From an uncultured bacterium (GTDB taxonomy: Bacteria > Cyanobacteriota > Vampirovibrionia > Gastranaerophilales > Gastranaerophilaceae), in contig CATLLJ010000010.1 in assembly GCA_950022495.1 (NCBI GenBank), positions 1-64,000 on the forward strand: 64,000 nt of DNA, written 5' to 3'. This document shows, one piece after another, positions 16,652 through 25,252 of this stretch. The stretch's first letter is position 1. Every line of letters starts with the position of its first letter. Position numbers and translations under genes: made by a program. The notes beneath the pieces were generated by a model. That model saw nothing but the letters and a program-made list of their open reading frames with translations, was not told the origin of the DNA and made no database searches.

Positions 16652-17866
16652 ATGTTCAAAAATGCAGTAGAAAAAATAAATAAGTTTTATAATATTGATA
16701 TGGCTCAAAATCCGCATGCTGATGAAGTTTTTGAGGTTTTGTCAGAAATTATTTCATTTGATTCTGCTGCAATTTTTTATTTGTCGCCAAATTCTCTCAC
16801 ACTTGAATTTGGTAAAAATTTTGAACGATTTGAGGATATTTCAATTGAAGACGGATTGTATTCAAAAATCTATAAATATAATGATGATTTATCCGCCGAT
16901 TTTAAACAGATTTTGGATGTCGAGTCTGAAATTATAATTCAACGTTTACTTGTGAAAAATACTGTTTTCGGTGTTATTTTATTGATACGGCAGGATAAAT
17001 TTTCAAATGATGAACGGGTTATTTTTAAAACTTGCACTTCTATAATATCAAGTTTGATAAAAGATATGGAGCTGTCTAAAGTTCTAAAGATGCAGCTGCA
17101 AGCTCTTCAATCGGGTATTATTCAAACAAATAAAACCTGTGAAAGTATTAAAGAACAAAATAAAAAAATAAAAGAAAATGAAAAGCTTCAAAATGAATTT
17201 ATTGCAAATGTTTCGCATGAATTGAGAACACCTTTGAACTCTATTATCGGATTTTCAGAACTTTTGAGTAATAATTTGTCAGGCGAGCTTAATCCAAAGC
17301 AATCAGAATATGTTGAAGATATAAGAGTTGCATCTATCAGGCTTTTAGGCATGATAAATGAAGTTTTGGATATTTCAAAAATTGAGTCTCATACTGTGAA
17401 ATTAAACTACTCTGAAGTTGATTTAAATTTCTTGATTGTGGAAGTTTGTAATATTTTAAAACCTCTTTGTGATAAAAAAGAGGTAAAAATTGTGCAGAAT
17501 ATTGAAAAGGATGTAATTTTCTGCGGTGATTATATAAAAATTCAGCAGGTAATATTTAATATTCTTGGAAATGCTGTTAAGTTTTCGCCTGTAGGAGAGG
17601 ATGTCAATATTTCTGTTAAAACTATTGCTGATACTATAATTATTAAAATAAAAGACAAAGGTGCCGGAATTGAAAAGAAATATCATAAAAAAATATTTAA
17701 TAAATTTTTTCAGGTTCCGGATGCATCGTCAAATAAACAAGCATCAACCGGTTTAGGGCTTTCAATCGCACAAGAATTTGTAAAACTTCATGACGGAATT
17801 GTTGAAGTTAATAGCGAACCAAATAAAGGTGCTGAATTTATAATAAAATTACCTTACCACGGATAA
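16652..17866 (+). CDS. Soluble GAF-like sensor histidine kinase
   Basis: A 404-residue cytoplasmic sensor kinase. Residues 1-145 look like a GAF-type sensory domain, followed by a coiled coil at 145-180, a HisKA dimerisation domain with VSHELRTPLNSIIGF (phosphorylated His about 189), and a HATPase_c domain with FNILGNAVKFSP, DKGAGIEKK and STGLGLSIA boxes. There is no membrane segment and no response-regulator gene nearby, so the partner is encoded elsewhere. The 3' end overlaps the convergent prepilin gene by 13 bases. Confidence 0.9.
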   Translation: MFKNAVEKINKFYNIDMAQNPHADEVFEVLSEIISFDSAAIFYLSPNSLTLEFGKNFERFEDISIEDGLYSKIYKYNDDLSADFKQILDVESEIIIQRLLVKNTVFGVILLIRQDKFSNDERVIFKTCTSIISSLIKDMELSKVLKMQLQALQSGIIQTNKTCESIKEQNKKIKENEKLQNEFIANVSHELRTPLNSIIGFSELLSNNLSGELNPKQSEYVEDIRVASIRLLGMINEVLDISKIESHTVKLNYSEVDLNFLIVEVCNILKPLCDKKEVKIVQNIEKDVIFCGDYIKIQQVIFNILGNAVKFSPVGEDVNISVKTIADTIIIKIKDKGAGIEKKYHKKIFNKFFQVPDASSNKQASTGLGLSIAQEFVKLHDGIVEVNSEPNKGAEFIIKLPYHG

Positions 17867-18618
17867 TCTTTGCTGATTTTCCATCCATCGTGAAATATTA
17901 CTGCAGCACATGCTGAACCTGCACCGGTTCTTCCTCCTGAATCGTTCGGTGCAAATTTGCTGCAGGCTCTCAAAACTTTATTCGGTTTTAATAAATCATC
18001 TCTGTTGAATCCGATATGCGGAGTTCCGCAATCGTCAAAACTTCCAAGATATAATCCGTTGTTTTTTGGTGCAGCATTCTCATTGTATGGACGGCACATA
18101 GCACTGCTGTTATAGGGATAGAATACAAAAACATCTTTTCCCATCACGTTTCTGTTATTATGACCATTTATATCTACTACAATAGAAAAAAGATTATATC
18201 CTGAAATCTTGCCAAATCCTAATATCATTCCATTATTTAATACTAAACTGTATGGCACAGTATCTGTTTTTTTATGACCGGCAAGGTCATAATATCCGTA
18301 AAAGTTGTCAGTCTTCCAGCATCCTTGATTAACATTTGTGCATTCTCTTGCAACTTTTAAGTATGGTTTAAAATATTTTTCAGCAAAAGCCTGAGGGGTC
18401 AGTGTTGTGTCAAAATCAGCGCCGTCATCATATCCTGAATCGTAAGCATACATTTTAAGAGCCTGTGTCAAAATTGAATGAGCTTCTCTTAGACCTGTTA
18501 CGGTAGCGTTTTTCTGTGCAGAAGTTATTAGGTTTGGTATTGTCATTGCTGCTACAACACCAATTATTCCAAGTGTGATTAGTACTTCTGCTAACGTAAA
18601 ACCAAATCTTTTATTCAT
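17854..18618 (-). CDS. Type IV pilin-like prepilin with DYPW tail
   Basis: A 254-residue prepilin: leader MNKRFG, then FTLAEVLITLG, cleavage after G6 with the conserved Glu at mature position 5. The globular part has three or four cysteine pairs, the loop VVDINGHNNRNVMGKDVF typical of pseudopilins with a calcium-like site, and the C-terminus DGWKISKDYPW shared with the prepilins at 37963 and 46267. GGAAGT precedes the ATG. An XRE gene is divergent from it. Its 3' end overlaps a histidine kinase gene tail to tail. Confidence 0.9.
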   Translation of the reverse strand: MNKRFGFTLAEVLITLGIIGVVAAMTIPNLITSAQKNATVTGLREAHSILTQALKMYAYDSGYDDGADFDTTLTPQAFAEKYFKPYLKVARECTNVNQGCWKTDNFYGYYDLAGHKKTDTVPYSLVLNNGMILGFGKISGYNLFSIVVDINGHNNRNVMGKDVFVFYPYNSSAMCRPYNENAAPKNNGLYLGSFDDCGTPHIGFNRDDLLKPNKVLRACSKFAPNDSGGRTGAGSACAAVIFHDGWKISKDYPW

Positions 18619-18634
18619 AACTTCCTCATATTTA

Positions 18635-18670
18635 AATCCAGAATGATAATTTTGTTGAATATATCATTTT
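18635..18670. promoter_or_regulatory. Inverted repeat in prepilin/XRE divergent region
   Basis: AATGATA and TATCATT face each other with 13 bases between them in the region between the prepilin start and the XRE gene. It is a candidate operator, weaker than those at 1321 and 37903. Confidence 0.3.
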
Positions 18671-18778
18671 GAAGTTTATTTTATCATGGTTAATTATATT
18701 TTTCAATGTTTTAAAATTATAGCTTTGTTATTTAATTCTTTGAATATTATTAAAATGAAAAAAAGGATTAAACCCGAT

Positions 18779-19093
18779 ATGAGTATAAAAAAATATATAG
18801 GAAAACGGATAAAAGAAATTCGTAAAAGTAAACATCTTTCGCAGGAGCAATTGTCAGAAATGCTTGATATAAGCCAAAATGCATTGAGTTATATTGAAAC
18901 AGGCGAGAATTTCTTTTCTGCAGAAACTCTTGAAAAATTGATAAATTCTTTAGAAGTTGAACCCTATGAGTTATTTAACTTCGATCATCTGCAGTCGCAT
19001 GATAATTTATTAGGTGAAATTGTTAAAATGTTAGAGGAAAATCCTGATAAGGTTCAAGATATATATAAAATCACTAAAGCGTTGACATTATAA
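18779..19093 (+). CDS. XRE-family HTH regulator with C-terminal tail
   Basis: A protein of about 104 residues: Cro/CI helix-turn-helix at residues 3-62 (GKRIKEIRKSKHLSQEQLSEML, SYIETGENFFS), then a helical tail of 40 residues. I choose the ATG at 18779 because AAAAGGA precedes it by 11 bases; ATGs at 18755 and 18686 are also in frame. It is divergent from the prepilin at 17854-18618 and resembles the XRE protein paired with the prepilin at 1355. Confidence 0.8.
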   Translation: MSIKKYIGKRIKEIRKSKHLSQEQLSEMLDISQNALSYIETGENFFSAETLEKLINSLEVEPYELFNFDHLQSHDNLLGEIVKMLEENPDKVQDIYKITKALTL

Positions 19094-19163
19094 ACTCTTA
19101 GTATTATGTATATGTTCATATTGAAATATTTGTAGTATAATTTCATCAGAAAAGGAGAGCCAG

Positions 19164-19778
19164 ATGGATCAAGAAACTTATATGAAAATAATGGGTTATG
19201 TCCCTACAGTTATTGAAGCTTCATCTAGAGGTGAACGTTCTTTTGATATTTTTTCAAGATTGTTAAGAGAAAGAATTATTTTCTTAGGAACCGAAATTGA
19301 TGATGAAGTTGCTAATTCAGTTGTTGCACAATTGTTATTATTGGACAGCGAAAATTCTGAGAAAGACATTATGTTATATATCAACAGCCCTGGTGGTGTT
19401 ATCACTGCAGGCATGGCAATATATGATACTATGAATCTTATTAAATCAGATGTTTCTACAATCTGTTTAGGTGATGCTGCATCAATGGGTGCTTTCCTAT
19501 TATGTTCCGGTGCAAAAGGTAAAAGATTAGCTTTGCCTAATGCGAGAGTTATGATTCACCAACCTCTTGGCGGTGCTCAGGGGCAGGCTACTGATATTGA
19601 ACTTGAAGCAAAAGAAATTCGCAGAATGAAAGATATGTTAATTGGAATTATGGCAGAAAATTCCGGACAACCTTTTGAAAAAGTTAAAGAAGATTGCGAA
19701 AGAGATCACTTCCTAACAGCTTACGAAGCAATGGAATACGGCTTGATTGATAAGGTTGTTGAACGAACTTCAAAATAA
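19164..19778 (+). CDS. clpP: ATP-dependent Clp protease proteolytic subunit
   Basis: ClpP forms the 14-mer serine protease barrel fed by ClpX or ClpC. The 204-residue protein has the nucleophile motif [11 protein letters not shown], the histidine motif [11 protein letters not shown] and the aspartate region [19 protein letters not shown]. Length is normal for a bacterial ClpP. It stands alone; no clpX or tig is adjacent. A TATAAT lies at 19136 and AAAGGAGAG before the start, and a terminator follows at 19808. Confidence 0.96.
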   Translation: MDQETYMKIMGYVPTVIEASSRGERSFDIFSRLLRERIIFLGTEIDDEVANSVVAQLLLLDSENSEKDIMLYINSPGGVITAGMAIYDTMNLIKSDVSTICLGDAASMGAFLLCSGAKGKRLALPNARVMIHQPLGGAQGQATDIELEAKEIRRMKDMLIGIMAENSGQPFEKVKEDCERDHFLTAYEAMEYGLIDKVVERTSK

Positions 19779-19807
19779 CAATTGTTAAGAAATATTAATA
19801 AATGGCT

Positions 19808-19841
19808 AAAAACATGCAATAACTTGGTTTTGCATGTTTTT
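19808..19841 (+). terminator. Rho-independent terminator of clpP
   Basis: AAAAACATGCAA pairs with TTGCATGTTTTT across a 10-base loop, ending in a T-run. Confidence 0.75.
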
Positions 19842-19897
19842 ATATATATGTAGGTTAGATAAAGGTTAGTTAAAAATTAAAAAAGGTAGGTAAGGTT

Positions 19898-20416
19898 ATG
19901 GGCTTTCTGATGTTTACAGCTCGGATTCACAGCCTGATGCATCAAAAATTAAACATTGAGTACAGGTTATCCAAGCTAGCGAAAAAGATTACAGATGTTC
20001 AACAATACGCCTCATTAGTCGGTAAGGGCAGTATCAGTATAGGTGATTTGTTGAACTCACCATCATCAATGACAGGCAGATCAATGAATTATCTTGCCTG
20101 GGCACACAATAGTGCATTGCAGTATATGCAGCAAAATGCTCCAATGATGCAGCAAATGTATGGTCAGCAAATGGGAATGCAAAATCCACAGCAAGCACAG
20201 CAAATGCAGATATATATTCAAAGAATGTTATATCAACAAGCCAGGGATCAAGCATCTCAAATTGAAGCAAGAAACTTAAATGAAGAGGAAAAACGTTATG
20301 CCTCTGAAAAAGATAAATTAGAAGCTCTATTAGCTGAAGTCAACCAAGATCTTAAGAGTGCTAAAGAAGCTCGTGATCAAGGTATTAAAGACTTTGCTCC
20401 AAAATATGTAGCATAA
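19898..20416 (+). CDS. Gln/Met-rich coiled-coil protein
   Basis: A 172-residue protein with three parts: an N-terminal helical segment (MGFLMFTARIHSLMHQKLN), a low-complexity stretch at about 72-112 very rich in Met and Gln (QQMYGQQMGMQNPQQAQQMQ), and a charged C-terminal coiled coil. It has no signal peptide or membrane helix. I do not recognise it. It has its own strong upstream gap and a terminator at 20472, so it is monocistronic. Confidence 0.7.
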   Translation: MGFLMFTARIHSLMHQKLNIEYRLSKLAKKITDVQQYASLVGKGSISIGDLLNSPSSMTGRSMNYLAWAHNSALQYMQQNAPMMQQMYGQQMGMQNPQQAQQMQIYIQRMLYQQARDQASQIEARNLNEEEKRYASEKDKLEALLAEVNQDLKSAKEARDQGIKDFAPKYVA

Positions 20417-20471
20417 TAGAGTAATTTAAGAAGATTAAACCTTATCCTTAAAATAAACTAACCCCCTATTT

Positions 20472-20504
20472 AATCGGGACTTAAATCAATTAAGTCCCGA
20501 TTTT
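20472..20504. terminator. Bidirectional terminator
   Basis: AATCGGGACTTAA pairs perfectly with TTAAGTCCCGATT across 5 bases and is followed by TTTT. It lies between convergent genes and touches the stop of the cyclo-ligase gene. Confidence 0.75.
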
Positions 20505-21019
20505 CAATTTGTAATAACTAAATCTGTTTTAATATCAAATTCTTCCTGCGGTAATTCTTCAACAAAAAGTTCAAACGGTACAACTGTTAATGTTTTACAT
20601 TCAGCTTTTAATGTTGGAATAAACCTATCGTAAAAACCTCCGCCATATCCCAATCTGTATCCGTTTTTATCTGCCATTAGTGCCGGTACAATAACTAAAT
20701 CTAATATTTCTGGATTTTGAGGATATGAACAAGGTTCAAATATATTGAATGATGATTTTTCGAGTTTTTCGTTTTTATTATACGGGCAAACCATAAGTTC
20801 TAGGCCGCTGACTTTTGGCAAAAAGAAATTTTTTCTATCATCAAGTAGGTTTAATAAATTAATTTCATAATTTGTCGGGTAAAAAATCATTATGTTTTTT
20901 GCGGTTTGATAAATTTCAAGCTGTTTTATTTTTCTTATAATTTGTTCAGAAATCTTTTCAAGATTTAAATTTTTTCTAATGTCTTTTGCTTTAGTCCTTA
21001 AAGATGATTTCGTATTCAT
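20504..21019 (-). CDS. 5-formyltetrahydrofolate cyclo-ligase
   Basis: This enzyme converts 5-formyl-THF to 5,10-methenyl-THF with ATP. The 171-residue protein has the family motifs YPTNYEINL, FLPKV and GYRLGYGGGFYDRFI, the last being the ATP/folate signature. I choose the ATG at 21019 (MNTKSSLRTKAKDIRKN), the usual start; the longer frame to 21094 would add an unlikely Cys-rich tail. TATATT lies 6 bases before this ATG and no ribosome site is present, which suggests a leaderless mRNA. Confidence 0.9.
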   Translation of the reverse strand: MNTKSSLRTKAKDIRKNLNLEKISEQIIRKIKQLEIYQTAKNIMIFYPTNYEINLLNLLDDRKNFFLPKVSGLELMVCPYNKNEKLEKSSFNIFEPCSYPQNPEILDLVIVPALMADKNGYRLGYGGGFYDRFIPTLKAECKTLTVVPFELFVEELPQEEFDIKTDLVITN

Positions 21020-21048
21020 ATTATTAATATATAATAAATGCAGGTAAA

Positions 21049-21627
21049 ATGACAGAATTATGTAACAACAATCTAATAAATCCAAATTGGGCACAGCACG
21101 GGTATATTCAAGTTTATACCGGTGACGGCAAAGGGAAAACTACGGCATCTTTAGGTTTGGCTATGAGGGCACTTGGCAGATGCTGGAAGGTGCTTATAAT
21201 TATGTTTACTAAAGGCGGTAATGATTACGGGGAATTAAATTCTTTCCGTGAACTTTCGCCGGATATTTCTAATAATTTAAAAATAGTTCAGGCAGGACTG
21301 GATAGGATTGTTTATAAGGATAACGAATCTGAAGCTGATAAAAAAGCAATTTTAGAGGGATGGGAATTAGCTAAAAAAGCTATAGAAAATCATGAATATC
21401 AATTAATAATTATGGATGAAGCTAATATTGCTATTGATATGGGTATTCTTGATGTAGATGAAGTTGTGAGTGTACTAAAGAATAAACCCGAAGAGATGGA
21501 AATAGTTTTGACGGGACGAAATGCACATCCAAAAATTATAGAAATTGCACATTTAGTATCAAAAATAGAACCTGTAAAACACTACTGGGATACAGGTATT
21601 GCAGCAAGAAAAGGTATTGAATATTGA
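21049..21627 (+). CDS. Cob(I)alamin adenosyltransferase, BtuR/CobO type
   Basis: CobO/BtuR/CobA-type enzymes adenosylate corrinoids using ATP. The 192-residue protein has the P-loop TGDGKGKTTASLGLAMRALG near residue 25, the family stretch MFTKGG, and LIIMDEANIAIDMGIL (the DE[AI]N acidic motif) and VLTGRNAHP. Length is normal. No other cobalamin gene is nearby, so it probably serves salvage. It starts 30 bases from the divergent cyclo-ligase gene. Confidence 0.93.
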   Translation: MTELCNNNLINPNWAQHGYIQVYTGDGKGKTTASLGLAMRALGRCWKVLIIMFTKGGNDYGELNSFRELSPDISNNLKIVQAGLDRIVYKDNESEADKKAILEGWELAKKAIENHEYQLIIMDEANIAIDMGILDVDEVVSVLKNKPEEMEIVLTGRNAHPKIIEIAHLVSKIEPVKHYWDTGIAARKGIEY

Positions 21628-21635
21628 TAAAAGTA

Positions 21636-21660
21636 ATGCCGCAATTGAAAATTGCGGCAT
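21636..21660. terminator. Stem-loop between convergent genes
   Basis: ATGCCGCAATT pairs perfectly with AATTGCGGCAT across a 3-base loop. There is no long T-run on either side, so termination may be weak or aided by Rho. Confidence 0.5.
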
Positions 21661-21700
21661 CTTACCTAAATAAACACGAGAAATTTGTATAAACTTTTGA

Positions 21701-22609
21701 TTATCCAATATAACAGGATAATAATTCTCCTCCGCATAATTTCATTTTCTTTAATGCTCTCAATTCTGTTTGTCTAATGCATTCTTTTGTAACACCATAT
21801 AGATTGCCGATTTCTTCAAGTGTATATTTTTCACTGTTGTCAAGTCCGTATCTCATTCTTACAACTTCTTGCTCTCTTTCTTTCAATGTTGATATAACAT
21901 TTTGAATATCATTTTTTAATGATTGGTATTCAACATTTACAGAAATTAGTGTGCTTTCGTCAGCAAGTATATCTGCAACATTTAATTCTTTGCCATTGCT
22001 TCTTTCAATACCGTTTTCAATTGAAATGGTTTTTGTGTATGCAGAGAGAAATGTTTCGATTTTATTCGGTGAAATATTCATTTTCTTTGCAACATCTTCA
22101 GTTTTAACCTGTGTATTGGAGTTTTGTTCCATGCTGTATTTTACTTTAGAGAATTTTGATAATGTTTCTTGAATATAAACAGGGATTTTCATACAGTGAG
22201 ATTGTTCGGAGATTGCTTTAAACATTGATTGTTTTATCCACCATCCTGCGTATGTTGCAAATCTATAACCGAGTTTGTAGTTGAATTTTTCTGCTGCAAT
22301 CATTAAGCCTAAATTGCCTTCTTGAATTAAATCAATCATTGGCAGTCCTGATGAGTGAATTGCTTTTTTTGCAATAGTAACAACCAGTTTAAGATTTGCT
22401 TGAATTAATTTTTGCTTGGCTTCCATGTCGCCGTTTTGAATTTTTTCGGCAATAATTCTTTCTTCTTCTGCTGTTAATTGCGGATAATCCGCAATTTCTC
22501 TTAAGTAATTTGCAAGTGTGTCATCTTTTTTTTCTTCTACTACTTCATTTTTTGCCGGATTTGAGGATTGAGGACAAATTTTCATTTCAATTAATTCATC
22601 TCTTCTCAT
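21701..22609 (-). CDS. RNA polymerase sigma-70 family factor (group 1/2-like)
   Basis: A 302-residue sigma factor with regions 1.2 (DTLANYLREIADYPQLTAEEE), 2 (NLKLVVTIAKKA, LIQEGNLGLM, KFNYKLGYRFATYAGWWIKQSM), 3 and 4 (REQEVVRMRYGL, TLEEIGNLYGVTKECIRQTELRALKKM). It lacks the long region 1.1 of a typical housekeeping factor, so it is either a short primary sigma or, as in cyanobacteria, one of several group 2 factors. AAGGAG precedes the start. Confidence 0.92.
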   Translation of the reverse strand: MRRDELIEMKICPQSSNPAKNEVVEEKKDDTLANYLREIADYPQLTAEEERIIAEKIQNGDMEAKQKLIQANLKLVVTIAKKAIHSSGLPMIDLIQEGNLGLMIAAEKFNYKLGYRFATYAGWWIKQSMFKAISEQSHCMKIPVYIQETLSKFSKVKYSMEQNSNTQVKTEDVAKKMNISPNKIETFLSAYTKTISIENGIERSNGKELNVADILADESTLISVNVEYQSLKNDIQNVISTLKEREQEVVRMRYGLDNSEKYTLEEIGNLYGVTKECIRQTELRALKKMKLCGGELLSCYIG

Positions 22610-22669
22610 AAAATTAAACTCCTTTTTGCATTGTTAAGTTGAACAGTCTGTAGCCTGTTCTCGGGGTAA

Positions 22670-22723
22670 GTAACACGAGATAATATATACTTTATATATA
22701 CCCAAATATATATTAGGTGTTAC
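22670..22723. other. Long-range inverted repeat upstream of sigma factor
   Basis: GTAACAC at 22670-22676 faces GTGTTAC at 22717-22723, enclosing an AT-rich tract with TATATA runs. It lies between divergent sigma factor and thioredoxin genes and could hold regulator sites. The spacing is long for one operator. Confidence 0.25.
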
Positions 22724-22820
22724 ATCATGTTAAGAAATATTAAAATGCTAATTCTGAATAATATAAATAGGTGCAATGAAAAGTGTTCGTACTATAATAA
22801 TGTGTAGAGGAGGAGTTAAG

Positions 22821-23411
22821 ATGGGTTTTAATTTCAAAGAACTTATTAGTAAAGTAAACAAAAAAAATATTGCAATTATTGCTTCAGTACTTTTTATTGT
22901 TTCAGTATGTTCAATATGCGGTTATGAATATTATCAAATGAAAAATTTCCAAAATGAAGTATTGAATCCTACAGAAATTCCTGATGCCGGCGATTCCATG
23001 CTAGCAAAGGAAAATGCACCGAAAAGTAATGAAGAACCAACCATGAAACCATCTCAATACAAGATTGGTATTGAGTATGATCAGGCAATTAAGGCTAAAA
23101 AGCCGATTGTAGCATTATTTTATGCTGATTGGTGCGGATATTGTATTAGATTTATGCCGACATATCAATCTTTATCTAAGATTTATAAAGATGATTTCAA
23201 TTTTACAAAGATAAATGTTGAAGATCCAAAATATGAAAAATTAGTTAAAGAAATTGGTATAACAGGATTCCCGACTGTATACTTGCTGGATCCAAAATAT
23301 GATAACAGAGTATTGTTATCTAATGCAATTTTCGGGGATTTAAAACAGTTAAGAGTTGAGTTAGACAGATTTCTAAGAATTAGAAAGATGTTGGATAAAA
23401 AGGGAAATTAA
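22821..23411 (+). CDS. Membrane-anchored thioredoxin-like protein
   Basis: A 196-residue protein with an N-terminal membrane helix (about 17-35, IAIIASVLFIVSVCSICGY) and a thioredoxin fold from about residue 85, with active site ADWCGYC and the cis-proline motif GITGFPTVYLL. It should act in the periplasm as a thiol-disulfide protein. GAGGAGGAG immediately precedes the ATG at 22821, so I prefer this start to 22776. The cysteine-rich prepilins are plausible substrates, which is inference only. Confidence 0.85.
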   Translation: MGFNFKELISKVNKKNIAIIASVLFIVSVCSICGYEYYQMKNFQNEVLNPTEIPDAGDSMLAKENAPKSNEEPTMKPSQYKIGIEYDQAIKAKKPIVALFYADWCGYCIRFMPTYQSLSKIYKDDFNFTKINVEDPKYEKLVKEIGITGFPTVYLLDPKYDNRVLLSNAIFGDLKQLRVELDRFLRIRKMLDKKGN

Positions 23412-23519
23412 TAAAACTTAACAGAGCACTTTCATTTTCATGTTGTTGAATTATAATGGAAGTGTTCCTTTCTGCAGGGAACCTTTGGGGTGTAAATAGG
23501 TATTTTTTCTGCATAAGTA

Positions 23520-23586
23520 GTTAAGATTGTGTTAAGACTTCCATTGTGAAAACCTTACGAAAAAAACTGTTAAGATTTTGTTACAT
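23520..23586 (+). promoter_or_regulatory. Phased direct repeats, PhoB/OmpR-type candidate site
   Basis: GTTAAGA occurs at 23520 and 23531, then GTTAAGA at 23569 with GTTACAT at 23580. Both pairs have an 11-base step, one helical turn, as in sites of OmpR/PhoB-family response regulators. The downstream gene has a TATATT at 23627 without a clear -35 box, as for an activated promoter. Confidence 0.45.
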
Positions 23587-23650
23587 TTGTGAGCATGTCT
23601 AGCAATTTTTTTTGTGTTGGGGACTCTATATTAATAGAAGGTGTATAGTG

Positions 23651-25252
23651 ATGAAAGTAGAAAATTTAAGTCAGAATTATGTAGGTTTAAGGCAGTCATA
23701 TCGTAAGTCCGGTATGCAATCTGCTTTGTATTCTAATTCAAATGTGAATCCTCAGTTTACTGGAAATTATGTTAAAGCAGCTAAAACGGGTTCAGATTTT
23801 ATTTTGGATTTAATTCCGGGTAAAAAAGCTATTGAAAAGATGAAAAAATTGGATGTTCTTAAAGGGGAACTCGGCGGTATCCTGATTACAGCTTTAGGTA
23901 CCGGTCTTGTAGCACCAATTTTTATTGCTTATAACCCTTTTGTAAAAGCACCGAAAGATGCTACACCTGAGGAAAAACAGGAAGTTGAAAATACTAAGCA
24001 GTATACTGCAATGAGACAACCGATTTCTGCAGTACTTGCAGCTTTATTCCAGGCAGGTGTTTTAAATCCGATTGATAAATGTTTAGATAAATGGACTAAT
24101 GATCCAAATTATTCTAAAAATGTACGTGTTGATTTAGATCAAAGTGCACTTAATAAAGAAAGTTACTTAAAACGTATTAAAGCTAAAGAAATGAGGCAGG
24201 AAGTTAAAGATGGTAAAGCATCTTACTCTTCTAAGAAATTATTTGAAGAAGAACTTGCAAGAAGAGTTAAGCAGGCACAGGCAGATCAAGTTTCAGATTT
24301 AGCAGAACAACTTAATAAGACCGGTAGAATTCAGATTGGTCAAAGATTTATGGAAGACAAAACTGTTGCTGAATTTATTAATAAACAGTTAGATTCTTAT
24401 ATTAAATCTGCTGAAAAGTTAAAAGTTGATGCTAGCGGTATTGATTACGATGAATTAAAAGTTCATATGGATAAGTTGAAGAAGGGTGCAAATATCGACA
24501 TAAAAGAATTTGGTATTGATCAATCCGGTATTGGTTTCTATACTGAAAGAGCCAGAATGATTATGCAAAATGAAGAGCCTATTCGCAGATTATTTGATAA
24601 AAATGTTTTACCGAAGGGTGAAAAAGAACTTGAAGCATACTTAAAAGGTTTATTGAATACATCTGAATCTTCTGATATGAAACTCTTAATTCAAGAAGTT
24701 TTAGATCATACTCCTTCGGTAAGAGAAAGCAGATGCCAGAGAACAATTGAACGTATTGATAAAATTAAACGTGCTTGTGGCGGAGAATATTCACCTAAAG
24801 CATACTTACAAAGTATGCTTGATAGAAATTCAGAAGTTGACAGATTAATTAAATCTTTAGAAGAGTCAAGAATTCAAGATGCTTCAACCATCAAAAGCAA
24901 AGGTATAATGCAAGTCCTTGATGATATTGTTAAAAAATGCCACTTTGATGTTAATAATCAAAAATTAAGTGATGTTCTTGATGGCAGCGGAGTTTTCCAA
25001 TCTGACAAAAAAGGATTAGTTAAAAAAGTTTCTGAAGATATAATTAAACAATATAAGAAATTCATTGAAAAGAATTATAAAGGAATTAACCAGATAACAA
25101 AAGTTGCAATTGGTGTTGGTATAACATTACCGATTACATGTACGGCTTTGAACTGGGTATATCCTCGTTTGATGGAATTATGCTTCCCTAAACTTGCAGG
25201 AATCAAAAAAGACAAACCTGTAGTTGAAAATCAGGAAGGGGGTGCTAAATAA
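23651..25252 (+). CDS. Large lineage-type protein with two hydrophobic segments
   Basis: A 533-residue protein of unknown function. After a short polar N-terminus with PQFTGNY come a hydrophobic, glycine-rich segment (about residues 75-100, GELGGILITALGTGLVAPIFIAY), another near 130 (ISAVLAALFQAGVL), a long charged helical domain, and a last hydrophobic segment near 488-515 (KVAIGVGITLPITCTALNWVYP). It may be an inner-membrane scaffold. ATG at 23651 follows AGAAGGTG. Its stop overlaps the next start as TAATG, so the two products are made together. Confidence 0.7.
   Translation: MKVENLSQNYVGLRQSYRKSGMQSALYSNSNVNPQFTGNYVKAAKTGSDFILDLIPGKKAIEKMKKLDVLKGELGGILITALGTGLVAPIFIAYNPFVKAPKDATPEEKQEVENTKQYTAMRQPISAVLAALFQAGVLNPIDKCLDKWTNDPNYSKNVRVDLDQSALNKESYLKRIKAKEMRQEVKDGKASYSSKKLFEEELARRVKQAQADQVSDLAEQLNKTGRIQIGQRFMEDKTVAEFINKQLDSYIKSAEKLKVDASGIDYDELKVHMDKLKKGANIDIKEFGIDQSGIGFYTERARMIMQNEEPIRRLFDKNVLPKGEKELEAYLKGLLNTSESSDMKLLIQEVLDHTPSVRESRCQRTIERIDKIKRACGGEYSPKAYLQSMLDRNSEVDRLIKSLEESRIQDASTIKSKGIMQVLDDIVKKCHFDVNNQKLSDVLDGSGVFQSDKKGLVKKVSEDIIKQYKKFIEKNYKGINQITKVAIGVGITLPITCTALNWVYPRLMELCFPKLAGIKKDKPVVENQEGGAK

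Noticed and set aside
22640-22660. GAACAG/CTGTTC inverted repeat as a LexA box
   Set aside because: The spacing (8 bases between 6-base arms) does not fit GAAC-N4-GTTC or GTTC-N7-GTTC, and the neighbouring gene is a sigma factor.
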